From Bradyrhizobium niftali (lineage in GTDB: Bacteria; Pseudomonadota; Alphaproteobacteria; Rhizobiales; Xanthobacteraceae): DNA of 64,000 nucleotides. This document shows positions 14,985-24,377 of this stretch, one piece after another. Position numbers and translations under genes: made by a program. Position 1 is the first letter of the stretch. Every line of letters begins with the position of its first letter. The notes under the pieces were generated by a model, which saw only the letters and a program-made list of their open reading frames with translations, did not search any database and was not told where the DNA came from. The stretch is from NCBI RefSeq assembly GCF_004571025.1, contig NZ_SPQT01000029.1:62001-126000 (forward strand), written 5' to 3'.

Positions 14985-16490
14985 ATGTTCGTGGTCACGC
15001 AGATCAACCATTTCATCAATGGCAAGCGGGTGCCAGGCGGTACGGAGCGAAGGTTGCCTGTCTTCAACCCGGCAACGGGCGAGCAGACGGGTTCTGTCGC
15101 GGCCGCCAACGCGACCGATGTGGCGGACGCCGTGGCTGCGGCCAGCCGGGCAGCGCAGGGCTGGGCCGATACGACGCCCTTGCGACGGGCGCGCGTGTTG
15201 AATCGCTTTCTGCGGATCCTTGAAGACCGCGCAGGGCAGCTCGCCGACGTGATCGTATCGGAGCACGGTAAGGTTCATTCCGACGCCCTCGGAGAAGTTC
15301 AGCGCGGGATGGAAGTGGTCGAATTTGCGACGGCTGCCCCGCAGTTGCTCAAGGGCGAGCTCACCGAGAATGTCGGGACCCGCGTCGACAGCTATTCCAC
15401 GCGCCAGCCGCTCGGGGCGGTCGCCGGAATCACGCCATTCAATTTTCCGGTCATGGTCCCGATGTGGATGTTTCCGGTCGCACTCGCCTGCGGAAACACC
15501 TTCATCCTGAAGCCGTCGGAACGTGATCCGTCCGCCTCGCTGATCATGGCTGAATGGCTGAAAGAAGCGGGCCTGCCGGATGGCGTCTTCAACGTGGTGC
15601 AGGGTGATAAGGAAGCCGTCGACGCGCTGCTGCATCATCCGGACGTCTCGGCGGTCAGCTTCGTAGGGTCCACGCCCATCGCGCAATACATCTATTCGAC
15701 CGCCGCGAACACCGGGAAGCGTTGCCAGGCCCTCGGCGGGGCCAAGAACCACATGATCGTGATGCCCGATGCCGACATGGATCAGGCGGTCGATGCGCTG
15801 ATGGGCGCCGCTTACGGCTCCGCCGGCGAACGCTGCATGGCGATTTCTGTTGCTGTACCGGTCGGCGAGAAGACCGCAGATAAGCTGATCGCCGCCTTGG
15901 AGCCGAAGGTTCGGGGCCTGAAGGTCGGGCCCGGTACTGATCCGGAAGCCGAGATGGGTCCTCTTATCACGCAGCAGCATCTGGAGAAGGTCCGAAGCTA
16001 CATCGATGCGGGCGTTGCGGACGGGGCAAAGCTGCTCGTGGACGGACGCAAGTTCAGGATGCAGGGCTACGAGGACGGCTTCTTCCTGGGCGGGACGCTG
16101 TTCGATCATGTCAAGCCGAGCATGAAGATCTACAAGGAGGAGATCTTCGGGCCCGTGCTGTCGGTCGTTCGAGCGCCGGATTACGCGACGGCCGCGCGGC
16201 TGATCAATGAGCACGAATTCGGCAACGGAACATCGATCTTCACACGTGACGGCGATGCCGCGCGTGAATTTGCTCACCAGATCAAGGTCGGCATGGTCGG
16301 CATCAACGTGCCAATTCGCGTGCCGATGGCCTTTCACTCCTTCGGTGGATGGAAGGCGTCGATCTTCGGCGATCATCACATGCACGGACCGGAAGGCGTC
16401 CGCTTCAACACGCGAATGAAGACAGTGACAAGCCGCTGGCCAACCGGGATACGAGCCGGTGCCGAATTCGTCATGCCGATCATGTCGTAG
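14985..16490 (+). CDS. mmsA: CoA-acylating methylmalonate-semialdehyde dehydrogenase
   Basis: A 501-residue aldehyde dehydrogenase of the MmsA/IolA type, which turns malonate or methylmalonate semialdehyde into acetyl- or propionyl-CoA with NAD+ and release of CO2. Visible features are the N-terminal INHFINGKRVPGG block, the NAD-binding PFNFPVMVPMWMFP and GSTPIAQYIY motifs, and the catalytic Cys284 in SAGERCMAISVAVPVG. The family subset is given by the MAIS context and the C-terminal VPFRV-like block (NVPIRVPMAFHSFGGWK). GAGAAGGAG precedes the ATG. As last gene of the operon it would feed a semialdehyde made by the lyase into central metabolism. Confidence 0.85.
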   Translation: MFVVTQINHFINGKRVPGGTERRLPVFNPATGEQTGSVAAANATDVADAVAAASRAAQGWADTTPLRRARVLNRFLRILEDRAGQLADVIVSEHGKVHSDALGEVQRGMEVVEFATAAPQLLKGELTENVGTRVDSYSTRQPLGAVAGITPFNFPVMVPMWMFPVALACGNTFILKPSERDPSASLIMAEWLKEAGLPDGVFNVVQGDKEAVDALLHHPDVSAVSFVGSTPIAQYIYSTAANTGKRCQALGGAKNHMIVMPDADMDQAVDALMGAAYGSAGERCMAISVAVPVGEKTADKLIAALEPKVRGLKVGPGTDPEAEMGPLITQQHLEKVRSYIDAGVADGAKLLVDGRKFRMQGYEDGFFLGGTLFDHVKPSMKIYKEEIFGPVLSVVRAPDYATAARLINEHEFGNGTSIFTRDGDAAREFAHQIKVGMVGINVPIRVPMAFHSFGGWKASIFGDHHMHGPEGVRFNTRMKTVTSRWPTGIRAGAEFVMPIMS

Positions 16491-16657
16491 CAGAAGTGCC
16501 GCCGAATCTATGTTCGTGTAGAGAAATCGTAGCCAACCCGAAGCCGGAGAAATAGTTTACGGACTGCTGAAGCGCGACTGCGAGCAACGAAGCGAGGCAT
16601 TTCTGGTGCGGCGGCCGACAGGCTGTCAAATGAAAATCGGCTAAGTATTTGATTCGC

Positions 16658-16733
16658 TGGTGGGCCCGGCAGGACTCGAACCTGCAACCAGACCGTTATG
16701 AGCGGCCGGCTCTAACCATTGAGCTACAGGCCC
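16658..16733 (-). tRNA. tRNA-Ile2 (anticodon CAU)
   Basis: A 76-base cloverleaf on the minus strand: acceptor GGGCCTG with CGGGCCC, D-arm GCTC-GAGC, anticodon stem GGCCG-CGGTC around loop CTCATAA (anticodon CAT), and T-arm GCAGG-TTCGAGT-CCTGC. The CCA end is encoded. The CTCATAA loop in this context is typical of tRNA-Ile2, whose C34 is changed to lysidine by TilS to read AUA. A Met elongator is less likely because of the body sequence. Confidence 0.9.
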
Positions 16734-16856
16734 TGCTGCGGGCGACGGCTGAATGACAGCCCGTAACCGTGCGGGGGCTCGTTTTACGGGGGGGCTGGCA
16801 TTCTGGCAATACCATTGAAAGAAGTAGCGATTGAGTCTCGCCTTAGCTCCATTTTA

Positions 16857-17045
16857 CGGAAGCGGCGACCATCGGTGAGCTAATCCGATAGGAAGTCGAG
16901 CGACCAGCGGCCGTTCGGCGCCATCGGCACCGTCATCGGCGCCCGGGTCCCGATCGCCCGCTTGCGGCCGCCACGGCGACGCACCGCAAGCTTCTCTTCC
17001 CGGTAGAGCCGGAACAGCTTCTTGGCCGCCAGTTCGATCCAGTCA
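16857..17045 (-). pseudogene. IS3-family transposase fragment
   Basis: The minus-strand frame reads IELAAKKLFRLYREEKLAVR, then RRGGRKRAIGTRAPMTVPMA, then PNGRWSLDFLSD and, after an in-frame stop, LTDGRRFR. This is the start of the DDE catalytic domain of IS3-family OrfB (the WSLDF motif contains the first Asp). Everything before and after is missing, so only about 60 residues remain. Confidence 0.7.
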
Positions 17046-17087
17046 ATGTCGGGCTTGTTACGAAGACGAAAGCGGGCGATGCCTGTG

Positions 17088-17254
17088 CGGCCGGCCTGAC
17101 GGACTTCAATGTATCACTGCTGGGAAATAGCAATCGTGGACATTCGTTTGAGGGCAAGGAGACCGATGTGACCAAGCTCCCGCCTGGCGTCATCGGACCA
17201 GAATTGACCGATGCCGAGCGACGAACACTTGTCGAGTACCTCAAGACGCTGTGA
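17088..17254 (+). pseudogene. C-terminal fragment of a cytochrome c-type protein
   Basis: The plus-strand frame encodes GLTDFNVSLLGNSNRGHSFE, then GVIGPELTDAERRTLVEYLKTL and a stop. This is the C-terminal helix typical of c-type cytochromes and di-heme peroxidase-like proteins. The CxxCH heme site is absent because the upstream part is missing; the preceding DNA is the IS3 fragment. It is a gene remnant with no expected function. Confidence 0.55.
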
Positions 17255-17408
17255 GAGATGCGTTGATAGGCGGTGGTTGCCCCGATCGAGGAGCAGTGCT
17301 GGCCCTCGTTGCCGGTTTTGTAAACCGGCCGACACGACGGCGGCCCGCGGCATTATCGCGCCAGATCGGGGTGCCCGCCGACCGTAGTCGAGCGGAAGGA
17401 AGGGTGAG

Positions 17409-17575
17409 ATGGCGTTAAGTAATACGGAACTGAGCTACTACGACAGTAATGTCCTGCGCCGGCCGGACGACAGGCGGAAGAAATATCGCGAGCAGGTGGA
17501 TCGCCTGATCGCCGAACTGTGCTAGGCGTGCGCGACAAGACCGAGTTCAAGATCACCAAGGTGGTGAAGGCGCCT
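17409..17575 (+). pseudogene. N-terminal remnant resembling a SMODS/CD-NTase
   Basis: ATG 17409 opens MALSNTELSYYDSNVLRRPD and then DRRKKYREQVDRLIAELC before a TAG stop at 17523. The reading continues in another frame as RDKTEFKITKVVKA. This beginning is like that of SMODS-type nucleotidyltransferases (CBASS oligonucleotide cyclases), but the fragment stops before the GS and DxD catalytic motifs. The family call is from memory of N-terminal similarity and is tentative. The remaining bases to 18000 hold only frame-broken scraps. Confidence 0.4.
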
Positions 17576-18000
17576 CGGCCATCGAGACAGCGTACCCATC
17601 GAACATCGCCATTCTTCAGACGCTCGGCGCCTCGGCGATCGCGTAGGCTTCTTCTCTCGATCCGAACTCGTCAGGATGGCTCAACGTGCTGTACGCGCCC
17701 TCCATGACGCTTCGGGCACTATCGCGAGTACCATAAAAGTTGCTGAGATGAGGACCGTCAGCACCGCCCACAAAGCAATGCAGGAACTCCTGCGTAGCCG
17801 CTGTGCGAGTGATCGAAAACGAAGCCGTCGACCTGGTGCCTTCGTTGAACGATCGACAGTTGGCGGATCTCATCTACCAATTGGAACGTGATCTTGCCCT
17901 CGCGGGGGAAGCAACCGCTAGACAGGCGCTTGATCAGTGGTCTGATGGGGGCGGGTAGCGGAGCGGATGAAAGGCCACCGAAAGGGAACAAAAGTTCCCG

Positions 18001-18109
18001 GTTTCAACAGTTTGGCGTGATTATTCGATGGAGCTGTTGAAGTCATTGATATTTCATGATAAATGGCGTTTCAACACTAGCGCCGTAAACCAAATCCAAG
18101 TGTTGAAAC
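18001..18109. promoter_or_regulatory. Inverted-repeat operator array before the nucleotidyltransferase gene
   Basis: GTTTCAACACT (18068-18078) and AGTGTTGAAAC (18099-18109) form a perfect 11-bp inverted repeat. Its right arm ends one base before the ATG at 18111. A second pair, TTCAACAG (18003-18010) and CTGTTGAA (18034-18041), lies just upstream. Four copies of a TTCAACA half site in 110 bases suggest a repressor-binding region, as seen ahead of toxin-antitoxin type operons. No Shine-Dalgarno sequence precedes the ATG. Confidence 0.6.
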
Positions 18110-18110
18110 C

Positions 18111-19154
18111 ATGGATTTCCAAGAGCTTAACAACGACCAGCGCCGTGAGGTGGTCAACAGTCAGCAGCGTTTCCAAGCCCTGAGGGACGCCAAGGAGGCC
18201 CACGATGCTCATCGTGGTTCCCTGACTTGGGCGGAGTCCAAAGGTCGCGAATATCTCGTCCGGAGCTACTACGACAAAGCGGGCTTGCGGAAGCAAAGCT
18301 CGCTCGGCGCGCGTTCTCCCGAAACCGAAAAGATGAAATCTGACTTCGAGGCTAAGCGTGCCGCGGCAGAAGGCCGGGTGAAGAACTTGCGCGATACCAT
18401 GGAGCGACAAGCCGCTGTCAATCGTGCGCTCGGCTTGGGTCGCGTGCCGTTGATCGGAGCCCGGATCATGCGCGCTCTCGATGGCTTCGGGATGTTAGGT
18501 TCTGGCATTCGGATTCTCGGAACGAACGCGATCTACGCTTATGAGGCCTCTTCCGGCGTCAGGATCGATCCGGGCTTGGCCACGACCGAAGACATCGATC
18601 TGCTGTTCGACGCGCGCGGCGGGCTTACGTTCGTAGCGGACGACGACGTCTCCGAGTCATCACTCCTGAAGATACTCCGACGAGTCGATACCAGCTTCCA
18701 ACGCGCCAAGCAGACGTTCCGTGCTGTAAACCGGGATGGCTATCTCGTCGATTTGATCAAGCCGATGCAGAGCCCTCCCTGGAAGAAGGCTCCGGACAAG
18801 ATCGGCTCGGACCCGGAAGACCTGACTGCCATTCAAATGGAAGGACTCGACTGGCTGCAGAATTCTCCGGCTTTCGAGGCGGTCGCAATCGACGAAAAGG
18901 GCGAACCGGTACGCATCGTCGCTCCAGACCCGCGGGTTTGGGCCGCCCATAAGCTTTGGTTGTCCCGGCGTGCGGATAGGGAGCCGCTCAAGCGACAACG
19001 AGATGCAGCACAGGCGGAAGCCGTGGGGGCTCTGGTCGCGAACTATCTCACTCACCTGCCATTCGACGCAGAGCAACTGAGGATGCTTCCGAAAGAAGTG
19101 GTAGACAGCGCGGCTCCACTTTTCGTTAAGAAAGACACCACGGCGCGAGGCTAG
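18111..19154 (+). CDS. GSU2403-type nucleotidyltransferase-fold protein
   Basis: A 347-residue protein matching the GSU2403-like nucleotidyltransferase family. The N-terminal third is charged and helical. From residue about 130 the NTase core appears: GSGIRILGTNAIYAYEASSG (Gly-rich start of the fold) and then TEDIDLLFDARGG, whose DID supplies the usual pair of metal-binding acidic residues. A third acidic position may be in YLVDLIKP. The C-terminal part (DPRVWAAHKLWLSRRADREP) is shared with AbiEii-like proteins. Members are often found in defence or toxin-antitoxin settings. The gene stands alone behind a striking inverted-repeat region and has no obvious ribosome-binding site, so leaderless or repressed translation is possible. 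Confidence 0.7.
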   Translation: MDFQELNNDQRREVVNSQQRFQALRDAKEAHDAHRGSLTWAESKGREYLVRSYYDKAGLRKQSSLGARSPETEKMKSDFEAKRAAAEGRVKNLRDTMERQAAVNRALGLGRVPLIGARIMRALDGFGMLGSGIRILGTNAIYAYEASSGVRIDPGLATTEDIDLLFDARGGLTFVADDDVSESSLLKILRRVDTSFQRAKQTFRAVNRDGYLVDLIKPMQSPPWKKAPDKIGSDPEDLTAIQMEGLDWLQNSPAFEAVAIDEKGEPVRIVAPDPRVWAAHKLWLSRRADREPLKRQRDAAQAEAVGALVANYLTHLPFDAEQLRMLPKEVVDSAAPLFVKKDTTARG

Positions 19155-20969
19155 AAGGCTCGACAAGGAAGGGCCGGCGAAGCCGGCGCCGATCATCGGC
19201 GGCGCCATGATGATCAGCATGCTGCTGATCGTCGGCATGATCATCGGCATGCCGACGATCATCGTGGCCGGCATCATCATCCCCAGCGGCAGCAGCACCA
19301 TCGGCACCAAACTTGGCCGCCGATCGGTCGATGATTTCGACCGGTCACGTAAGGCCGAGGAGCGAGCTTGATACCCGAAACAGTGGCGCAGCACTTAAGC
19401 GGTCAAGCAACACGCGCTCGTGCCCGAAAACTGAGACATGAGATGCCACGCTGCGATACGCTTGATTCCCGGGTTCGGGTGATCAATTTCGATGGATTTG
19501 ACCGCTGCGACTGTGCGGAGTTGCGCTCCAGAACAGCCCACTTTGGAGGCCATGTCGAAGGCAATGTTTGACTTGAGAGTCCCACTGCCTAATCCACTCT
19601 CTTGGACCATGTTTGGCGCGAAAAACCAGCGCGCACGGCTCGTGGCTCTCTGTCCGAGGCGGTCTGTGTAGCGCCCAAGATCAACTCGCGAGTGATGCCG
19701 AAATGCTGGCGATAAAACCACCAGATGGCACAGCAGCGGTCCAGATCGGAGAGAAGGAGCAAGCGCTTCATTCTTCCGATGAACGTCATTACAAGTGTAA
19801 ACAATCTGGAAACTCCTGTGGCATGTGCGGCACTTGTATCTATGAACGAGGGTCGATGATCCGTGCCGGCTGATGAGGGGCCGCTTCTGCAATGGAGCCT
19901 GAGTTCATGGTCGGAGACCTAGCGTTGCCTTTGAAGCTTAGAAACTGGCTAAGCACACGGGTATGAGCATCCGAAACTGCCCGGTATTACGATTGAAGTT
20001 CTGCTCGTGCAGCGACAAGATCTGGTAGGCGGCACCGAAACATCTCACCAGCCAGAGCGTTCAAGCGAGTCGAGGACATGCATCGCTTGACCCGAAATGA
20101 AGCGCGTAGGCAACGATTGCGAAATCTGCAGCCAGCGCCGCGACCGAGCAGTAGATGCCCGCGAGCGATAGGGCAGCTTCGTCTTTTCTCACATGTTTAC
20201 CGAGGCCGAGTCGTGCCTACGCGGCCGCCAGTTGTATCGCAACAACGATGCAATCGTGACCACCTTAAGTTCATACACGACCTCGAATCCCCGATGGTCC
20301 AACCGCACTGTGGACGGCGCCGCACCTGTCCGCCGCAGTGTCACGGCTCGGGCTCGGTCGCGTTTATCCGGGTGACATCGCACACACGGCAGGTCGCAAG
20401 CGGTCTCCCGTCGGCATCCAGGGTCCTCTTTTGCGAAACTGAAAGAACCGACCGTAAGGGAGCCGGAAGACGCCCGTTACCCGGGGGCGATCTTCCCGGA
20501 ACGATGGGCGACATTGAGCGGAATCCGCGGTGTCAACACGGCACGTCGAATATGTCGAAGATATCGGGAGAACTTCGCAAAATGAGCTTTAATGACGCGC
20601 CATTTACGAGGTCTCCTGATCTGAGCGCTTGGCTGAAAATCATCAAACCTTCACGTTGCTCACAAGCTCCATTAGTTATGGGACCGCAGCCACTTCGGGG
20701 TCATGTACGGCGGTCGGACCATGAACGCGTGTCTCTGACGGTCGACGCGCCGCCCCCAGTTGCGTTCTCACTCCCAACCAATTCTGGCCACCGTGCGCCC
20801 ATGCGCGGGTTTGGGCCGCGTGCGAGAGGACAGGTCGAAGAGCGCCCCTCGATCTCGGAGAACTCCCCGTCAAGCGACCGCCGATTGTAGGCCCAAGACG
20901 ACCGCTCTACCTTTCGCAGTCGTTCGGTCGCTGCTCTTCCCGAGCTTCGAGCTTGGCGTGGCAGCCCTC
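19155..20969. other. Long region without a convincing gene
   Basis: About 1.8 kb of frame-broken DNA. A plus-strand stretch at 19190-19320 encodes a hydrophobic Ile/Met/Gly-rich fragment and contains a perfect 13-bp inverted repeat (19227-19239 with 19248-19260). A minus-strand stretch near 19800-19890 has a CRTCHRSF Cys pair that could be a transposase or zinc-finger scrap. The longest open frames (such as 20078-20890) have Arg/Pro/Ser-rich composition and no recognisable motif. It is best seen as decayed island DNA. Confidence 0.5.
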
Positions 20970-22667
20970 TCAATTTAACTTGTAGGAGGCCTGAAAGAAC
21001 GTACCCCAGCGCTCCATGCTGAACTTTGCAAAACCGGTCGATGCGCCGAAGCAGTCGCTGCCTTTGCACGTGCTATTGCTGTGCTCTTCAGTCCACATGG
21101 CCCAATAGCGCCCGCCGACGCCGATGCTGAAGTTCTTGGTAATGAAGTAGGACAACACGCCTTCAATCTGGGCTCCCCCGCCACCGGTACCCCGTTGTTC
21201 ATCAAAGGTGGTCAGGTCCCGCAAAAGATGATTGTCACGTCCCTTAAAATCAATCCAGGGCAGGTAAGCGACGTCAGTGCTTAAGCGCCAACGCTCGGTG
21301 AGCATGGTTTCGGCGCTTAGGCCGATACGAGGTGCATTCCATTGAGTATCCTGGCTGCCAACGATTTGATCAGCGGACGCTGGGCACCGATACATCGGGT
21401 TGGCAATCTGCACGCATCCGATCGTGTCGGAGCTCTGGGCGTAATAGGTCCAGCCAATAAATCCGCCAACCTTGTAGTTAGCGCCCCGCAAAAAATCGTA
21501 ACCTAGATCCGCCGTGTAATAGGTGAACCTTCCGTTTGCCTGGCCCGATATTGTGTTGGCATACGACACTGATGTGGCGGCCCAATCTTCATCGTTCATG
21601 TTTCCTTTGTTGAAGCGCCCGGTGCCAACATTGCTCTTCAGAAATATTCCCCAAGGGCTGTCAAGACGGCCAAATAACTCCCCGGAAAATCCGTCAAGTC
21701 CGTGATAAGTCAGCCTCGATATGAGAATGCTGGGGTCTTCCAGGCGGCCAGAGGCCACAGCGCTGTGGTCCCATTGAAATCGTCCCCGGCTGAGCCAGAG
21801 CCGCGAGCCGCCTTCGAACGACCAACCGGGCGTGTAAGCCATCGGCGGCGCACCTGTGGGGGCTTTCGCGGACAGCGGCGCGTTGCCCCATTGCGCCGTC
21901 CACGGGTCGGTACCAAAATGGTAATTCAGGCCGATCTTTCCGATGTGATAGTTGCTGGACAGGCTAGTTGTGTTCGCCGGAAGAATGGCGAACGGGGGAA
22001 GCTGCACGGTCGGAGGCGTTTCGACCTTCGGCCCGCCGAAATGCAGGTAGTCATACTCAGCTGTGACGGACCATGCAGGCGTAAGCGCCTGCTCGACTCC
22101 CAGCCCGATGATGCCGCCGACACGACCATAAGCAAAATGGGTTGTCTCCTGTGGCATCCAGCCAAGCTCATAATTATTGACGACGTCGCCCTGATTGTTC
22201 TGCCAAGCGAGGCCTCCCTTGATGTAGGCCAGGGTGCGGCCCTGCGGGCCAAACGCGTAACCCATCCGACCGGTCCCCGTGGCAAAGACGTTGGGACCTG
22301 CCTTGCAGTTCGCGCTCACAACAGCGCTCGAGGCGGCAAGGCAGGTATTCGTGCCGTCGGAGACAGCACCGCTGGCATCCAACTGGACGCCAAACACCCA
22401 GCTGTTCTTCTGCCAATTGTAGCCGATCTGCCCACCTGCCAGGAAAACGGGGGTATCGATGATGTCGCCGTAGATCGGCGGACCGTAGGGATTACTGAAG
22501 GACGTCCTGCCGTAACCACCGCCGAGGTGCCCGCCAATATATCCCCCGGACCAGCTCCACACAGCCGGTGGCAGTTGCAATGATGGCTCAAGGTCTGCCG
22601 AAGTGGCCGCACCGCTTGCGACGAGCGCAATTGTTGTAGCTCCCCAAAAAAGAAGTGCAGATCGCAT
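20970..22667 (-). CDS. Outer-membrane beta-barrel protein (Omp25/31-like, extended)
   Basis: 565 residues from MRSALLFWGATTIALVASGA, which gives a signal peptide (cleavage near ATSA). The N-terminal half is the rhizobial Omp25/31 porin-like barrel: WSWSGGYIGGHLGGGYGRTS, QIGYNWQKNSWVFGVQLD and AEYDYLHFGG. The second half (from residue about 290) is another set of aromatic strands (GGSRLWLSRGRFQW through GVGGRYWAMW), ending in FFQASYKLN as expected of barrel proteins. At twice the usual Omp25 length it seems to be a two-barrel or omptin-like fusion, a layout seen in Bradyrhizobium. It probably acts at the outer membrane; the substrate is unknown. Transcribed alone. Confidence 0.75.
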   Translation of the reverse strand: MRSALLFWGATTIALVASGAATSADLEPSLQLPPAVWSWSGGYIGGHLGGGYGRTSFSNPYGPPIYGDIIDTPVFLAGGQIGYNWQKNSWVFGVQLDASGAVSDGTNTCLAASSAVVSANCKAGPNVFATGTGRMGYAFGPQGRTLAYIKGGLAWQNNQGDVVNNYELGWMPQETTHFAYGRVGGIIGLGVEQALTPAWSVTAEYDYLHFGGPKVETPPTVQLPPFAILPANTTSLSSNYHIGKIGLNYHFGTDPWTAQWGNAPLSAKAPTGAPPMAYTPGWSFEGGSRLWLSRGRFQWDHSAVASGRLEDPSILISRLTYHGLDGFSGELFGRLDSPWGIFLKSNVGTGRFNKGNMNDEDWAATSVSYANTISGQANGRFTYYTADLGYDFLRGANYKVGGFIGWTYYAQSSDTIGCVQIANPMYRCPASADQIVGSQDTQWNAPRIGLSAETMLTERWRLSTDVAYLPWIDFKGRDNHLLRDLTTFDEQRGTGGGGAQIEGVLSYFITKNFSIGVGGRYWAMWTEEHSNSTCKGSDCFGASTGFAKFSMERWGTFFQASYKLN

Positions 22668-24377
22668 CAAATACTCCGCTGCGTTTCCCATCCACAACCG
22701 AGCGACGTCGTTCTGGCATCGGTGGTGACGCGGCGAATGAAGCAAGCAGCATGCCGCTTAAAAGCAGGCTCTCCAGGCGCCAGGTACGCGTCAAATTTGC
22801 GACATTGGGGCTCAAACCCGACAATCGTACTGTTAGCGTTCGACGGTAATGTCGCGCAACTCGAAGCCGCCATTCTCGCTGTAGCTACGACATTAGTTGT
22901 CGAGTCTCATATGAAGCGTTTGAGTCAGTGGACATTACAAATCGGAGCCGTGCGGCCTAGATGCCGGATCCGCCTATCTGCAGAGGGTGACACATGTACG
23001 CAGCGCCATCGAAGTCCGCACCCGTGGAAAGAAAGATCTGACGAGAGATTATTAGACAACGCGGCACCCGCAGGAGACGCTCGTCCATCAGCCTCGTCCG
23101 GCTTGTCATGAATACCTACGCGATAATCCGGCTCCGGCCTCAAATAGCTCTTGCTCGACCAAAATTTTCCAGTTGGAAATTCCGTGCTGGTGTCGTTTCC
23201 GCGTACGTCGATGGAAACGGTCGCGGCCGCGGAGCTATCCGAGCGCTACCGATTGTCGCCATTTATGACGTCGCAGAGAATTGCTAGCGGCGACTAAAAA
23301 ATGCCGGCTGTTTGCAGCGTTGAACGAGGCGCAAAGTCTAGGGGACGCAGAATCAGGTCGTGGATCGAGGGCATTGGCGACCGCTTGCCCCAGCAACTCC
23401 GCGTCCGCCGCAGCGACCGACTCCGCACTCTTCGTCAAGGTGCGCTCGCGCGCGGGCGCTGCACGGTGATATTCTCGGCGAAGAAGCGCGTCTCGCCTCA
23501 GCGGAGGATAGGGCGTGGGTCTCGAACCGGCTTCGCGCAGGAAGTCCTCGACGCCTGCTGCGACTGATAGTCATCCTCGACGATGAGGATCCGTGGGGAC
23601 TTTGGACACGCATTCACTCGCTTGTTGAAGCCCCCGGAAGGCTTGCCGCTTTGTGTAAAAGCGAACACGAAGCGAGGTTCCGGCTCTCATAGCAACTCCT
23701 TCGGCTGGCGAGAAACCAACGGATCTTGCCGCGGTGGCCCATGGGATGCGATCGGGAACCGGAAGATCGCATAGGCCAGTTGAGCTCCTTCGCTGATAAG
23801 ATTACGTTGGGCGCCTCCTGCTTTCGTCGTGGGTCACGAAACCTGCCAAGCCAGTTTGTCAATTCCTTCGGGCGTCGCAAAGTCAAGGGCAACATGATCA
23901 TCGAAATTGCGGTGCACGCAATGGAGCTTGCCGGCGAACTCGACGAGCTGGAGGCTCTCCGTTATCTCGCGAGCAAGCAATGTCGCGAGCCCGTCGCCTA
24001 GGCGTAGTACTACGGCGCCGCCGCGTTCGGAGCCGGACAAATCCATCCCGTAGTGAACCATTTCGTCGGCAGCGCCGAGCGGCGCAAGGCGCCGTTTAGG
24101 TTGCGGGGCCGGACTCCTAGGCACTCCGGCTCCCCTTCTGCCCTCGTTAGCTCGAGAGCAACTGCCGAATGGCGCGCCCAATGATGCTTTGATGGCAGGG
24201 TGCGACCGTGGAGCCAGCCGGGCGCCGGAGGGTGCTCTGCCGATCTCTGCTCCTGTTGCTAGTGAACTGCGGCTCCGCCCTCGCAATTTGCGCAGAGCCG
24301 TTAAGGCCAGAGATACCACATGTCTTTACGTGCCTTTCGGTACCCCCATCGTAGCCTGTGGCTCCTGGGCAGGGCAC
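22668..24377. other. Region without an intact gene
   Basis: About 1.7 kb between the divergent porin and GGDEF-EAL genes. A minus-strand scrap near 23555-23600 reads RILIVEDDYQSQQASRTSCA, like the first strand of a response-regulator receiver domain, but the frame then breaks. A minus-strand stretch at 23860-23990 has a coding look (ESLQLVEFAGKLHCVHRNFD) but no recognised family. The rest shows short broken frames only. Confidence 0.4.

Noticed and set aside
14658..16385. 575-codon open frame on the minus strand
   Set aside because: It is antisense to the well-conserved mmsA gene and the ATPase end. Its His/Arg/Asp-rich translation has no motif. Long antisense frames are common in GC-rich DNA.
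16658..16733. tRNA as attachment site of the integrase at 7238
   Set aside because: The intact integrase lies 8.4 kb away across a normal catabolic operon, and no second copy of the tRNA 3' end was found near 8281.
19395..19892. 165-codon minus-strand frame with a CRTCHRSF motif
   Set aside because: Only the first 40 residues look protein-like. The rest has shadow-type composition and other frames compete, so at most a transposase scrap.
20078..20890. 270-codon plus-strand frame in the gap before the porin
   Set aside because: Arg/Pro/Ser-rich, no ribosome-binding site, no recognisable domain, in an area of broken frames.
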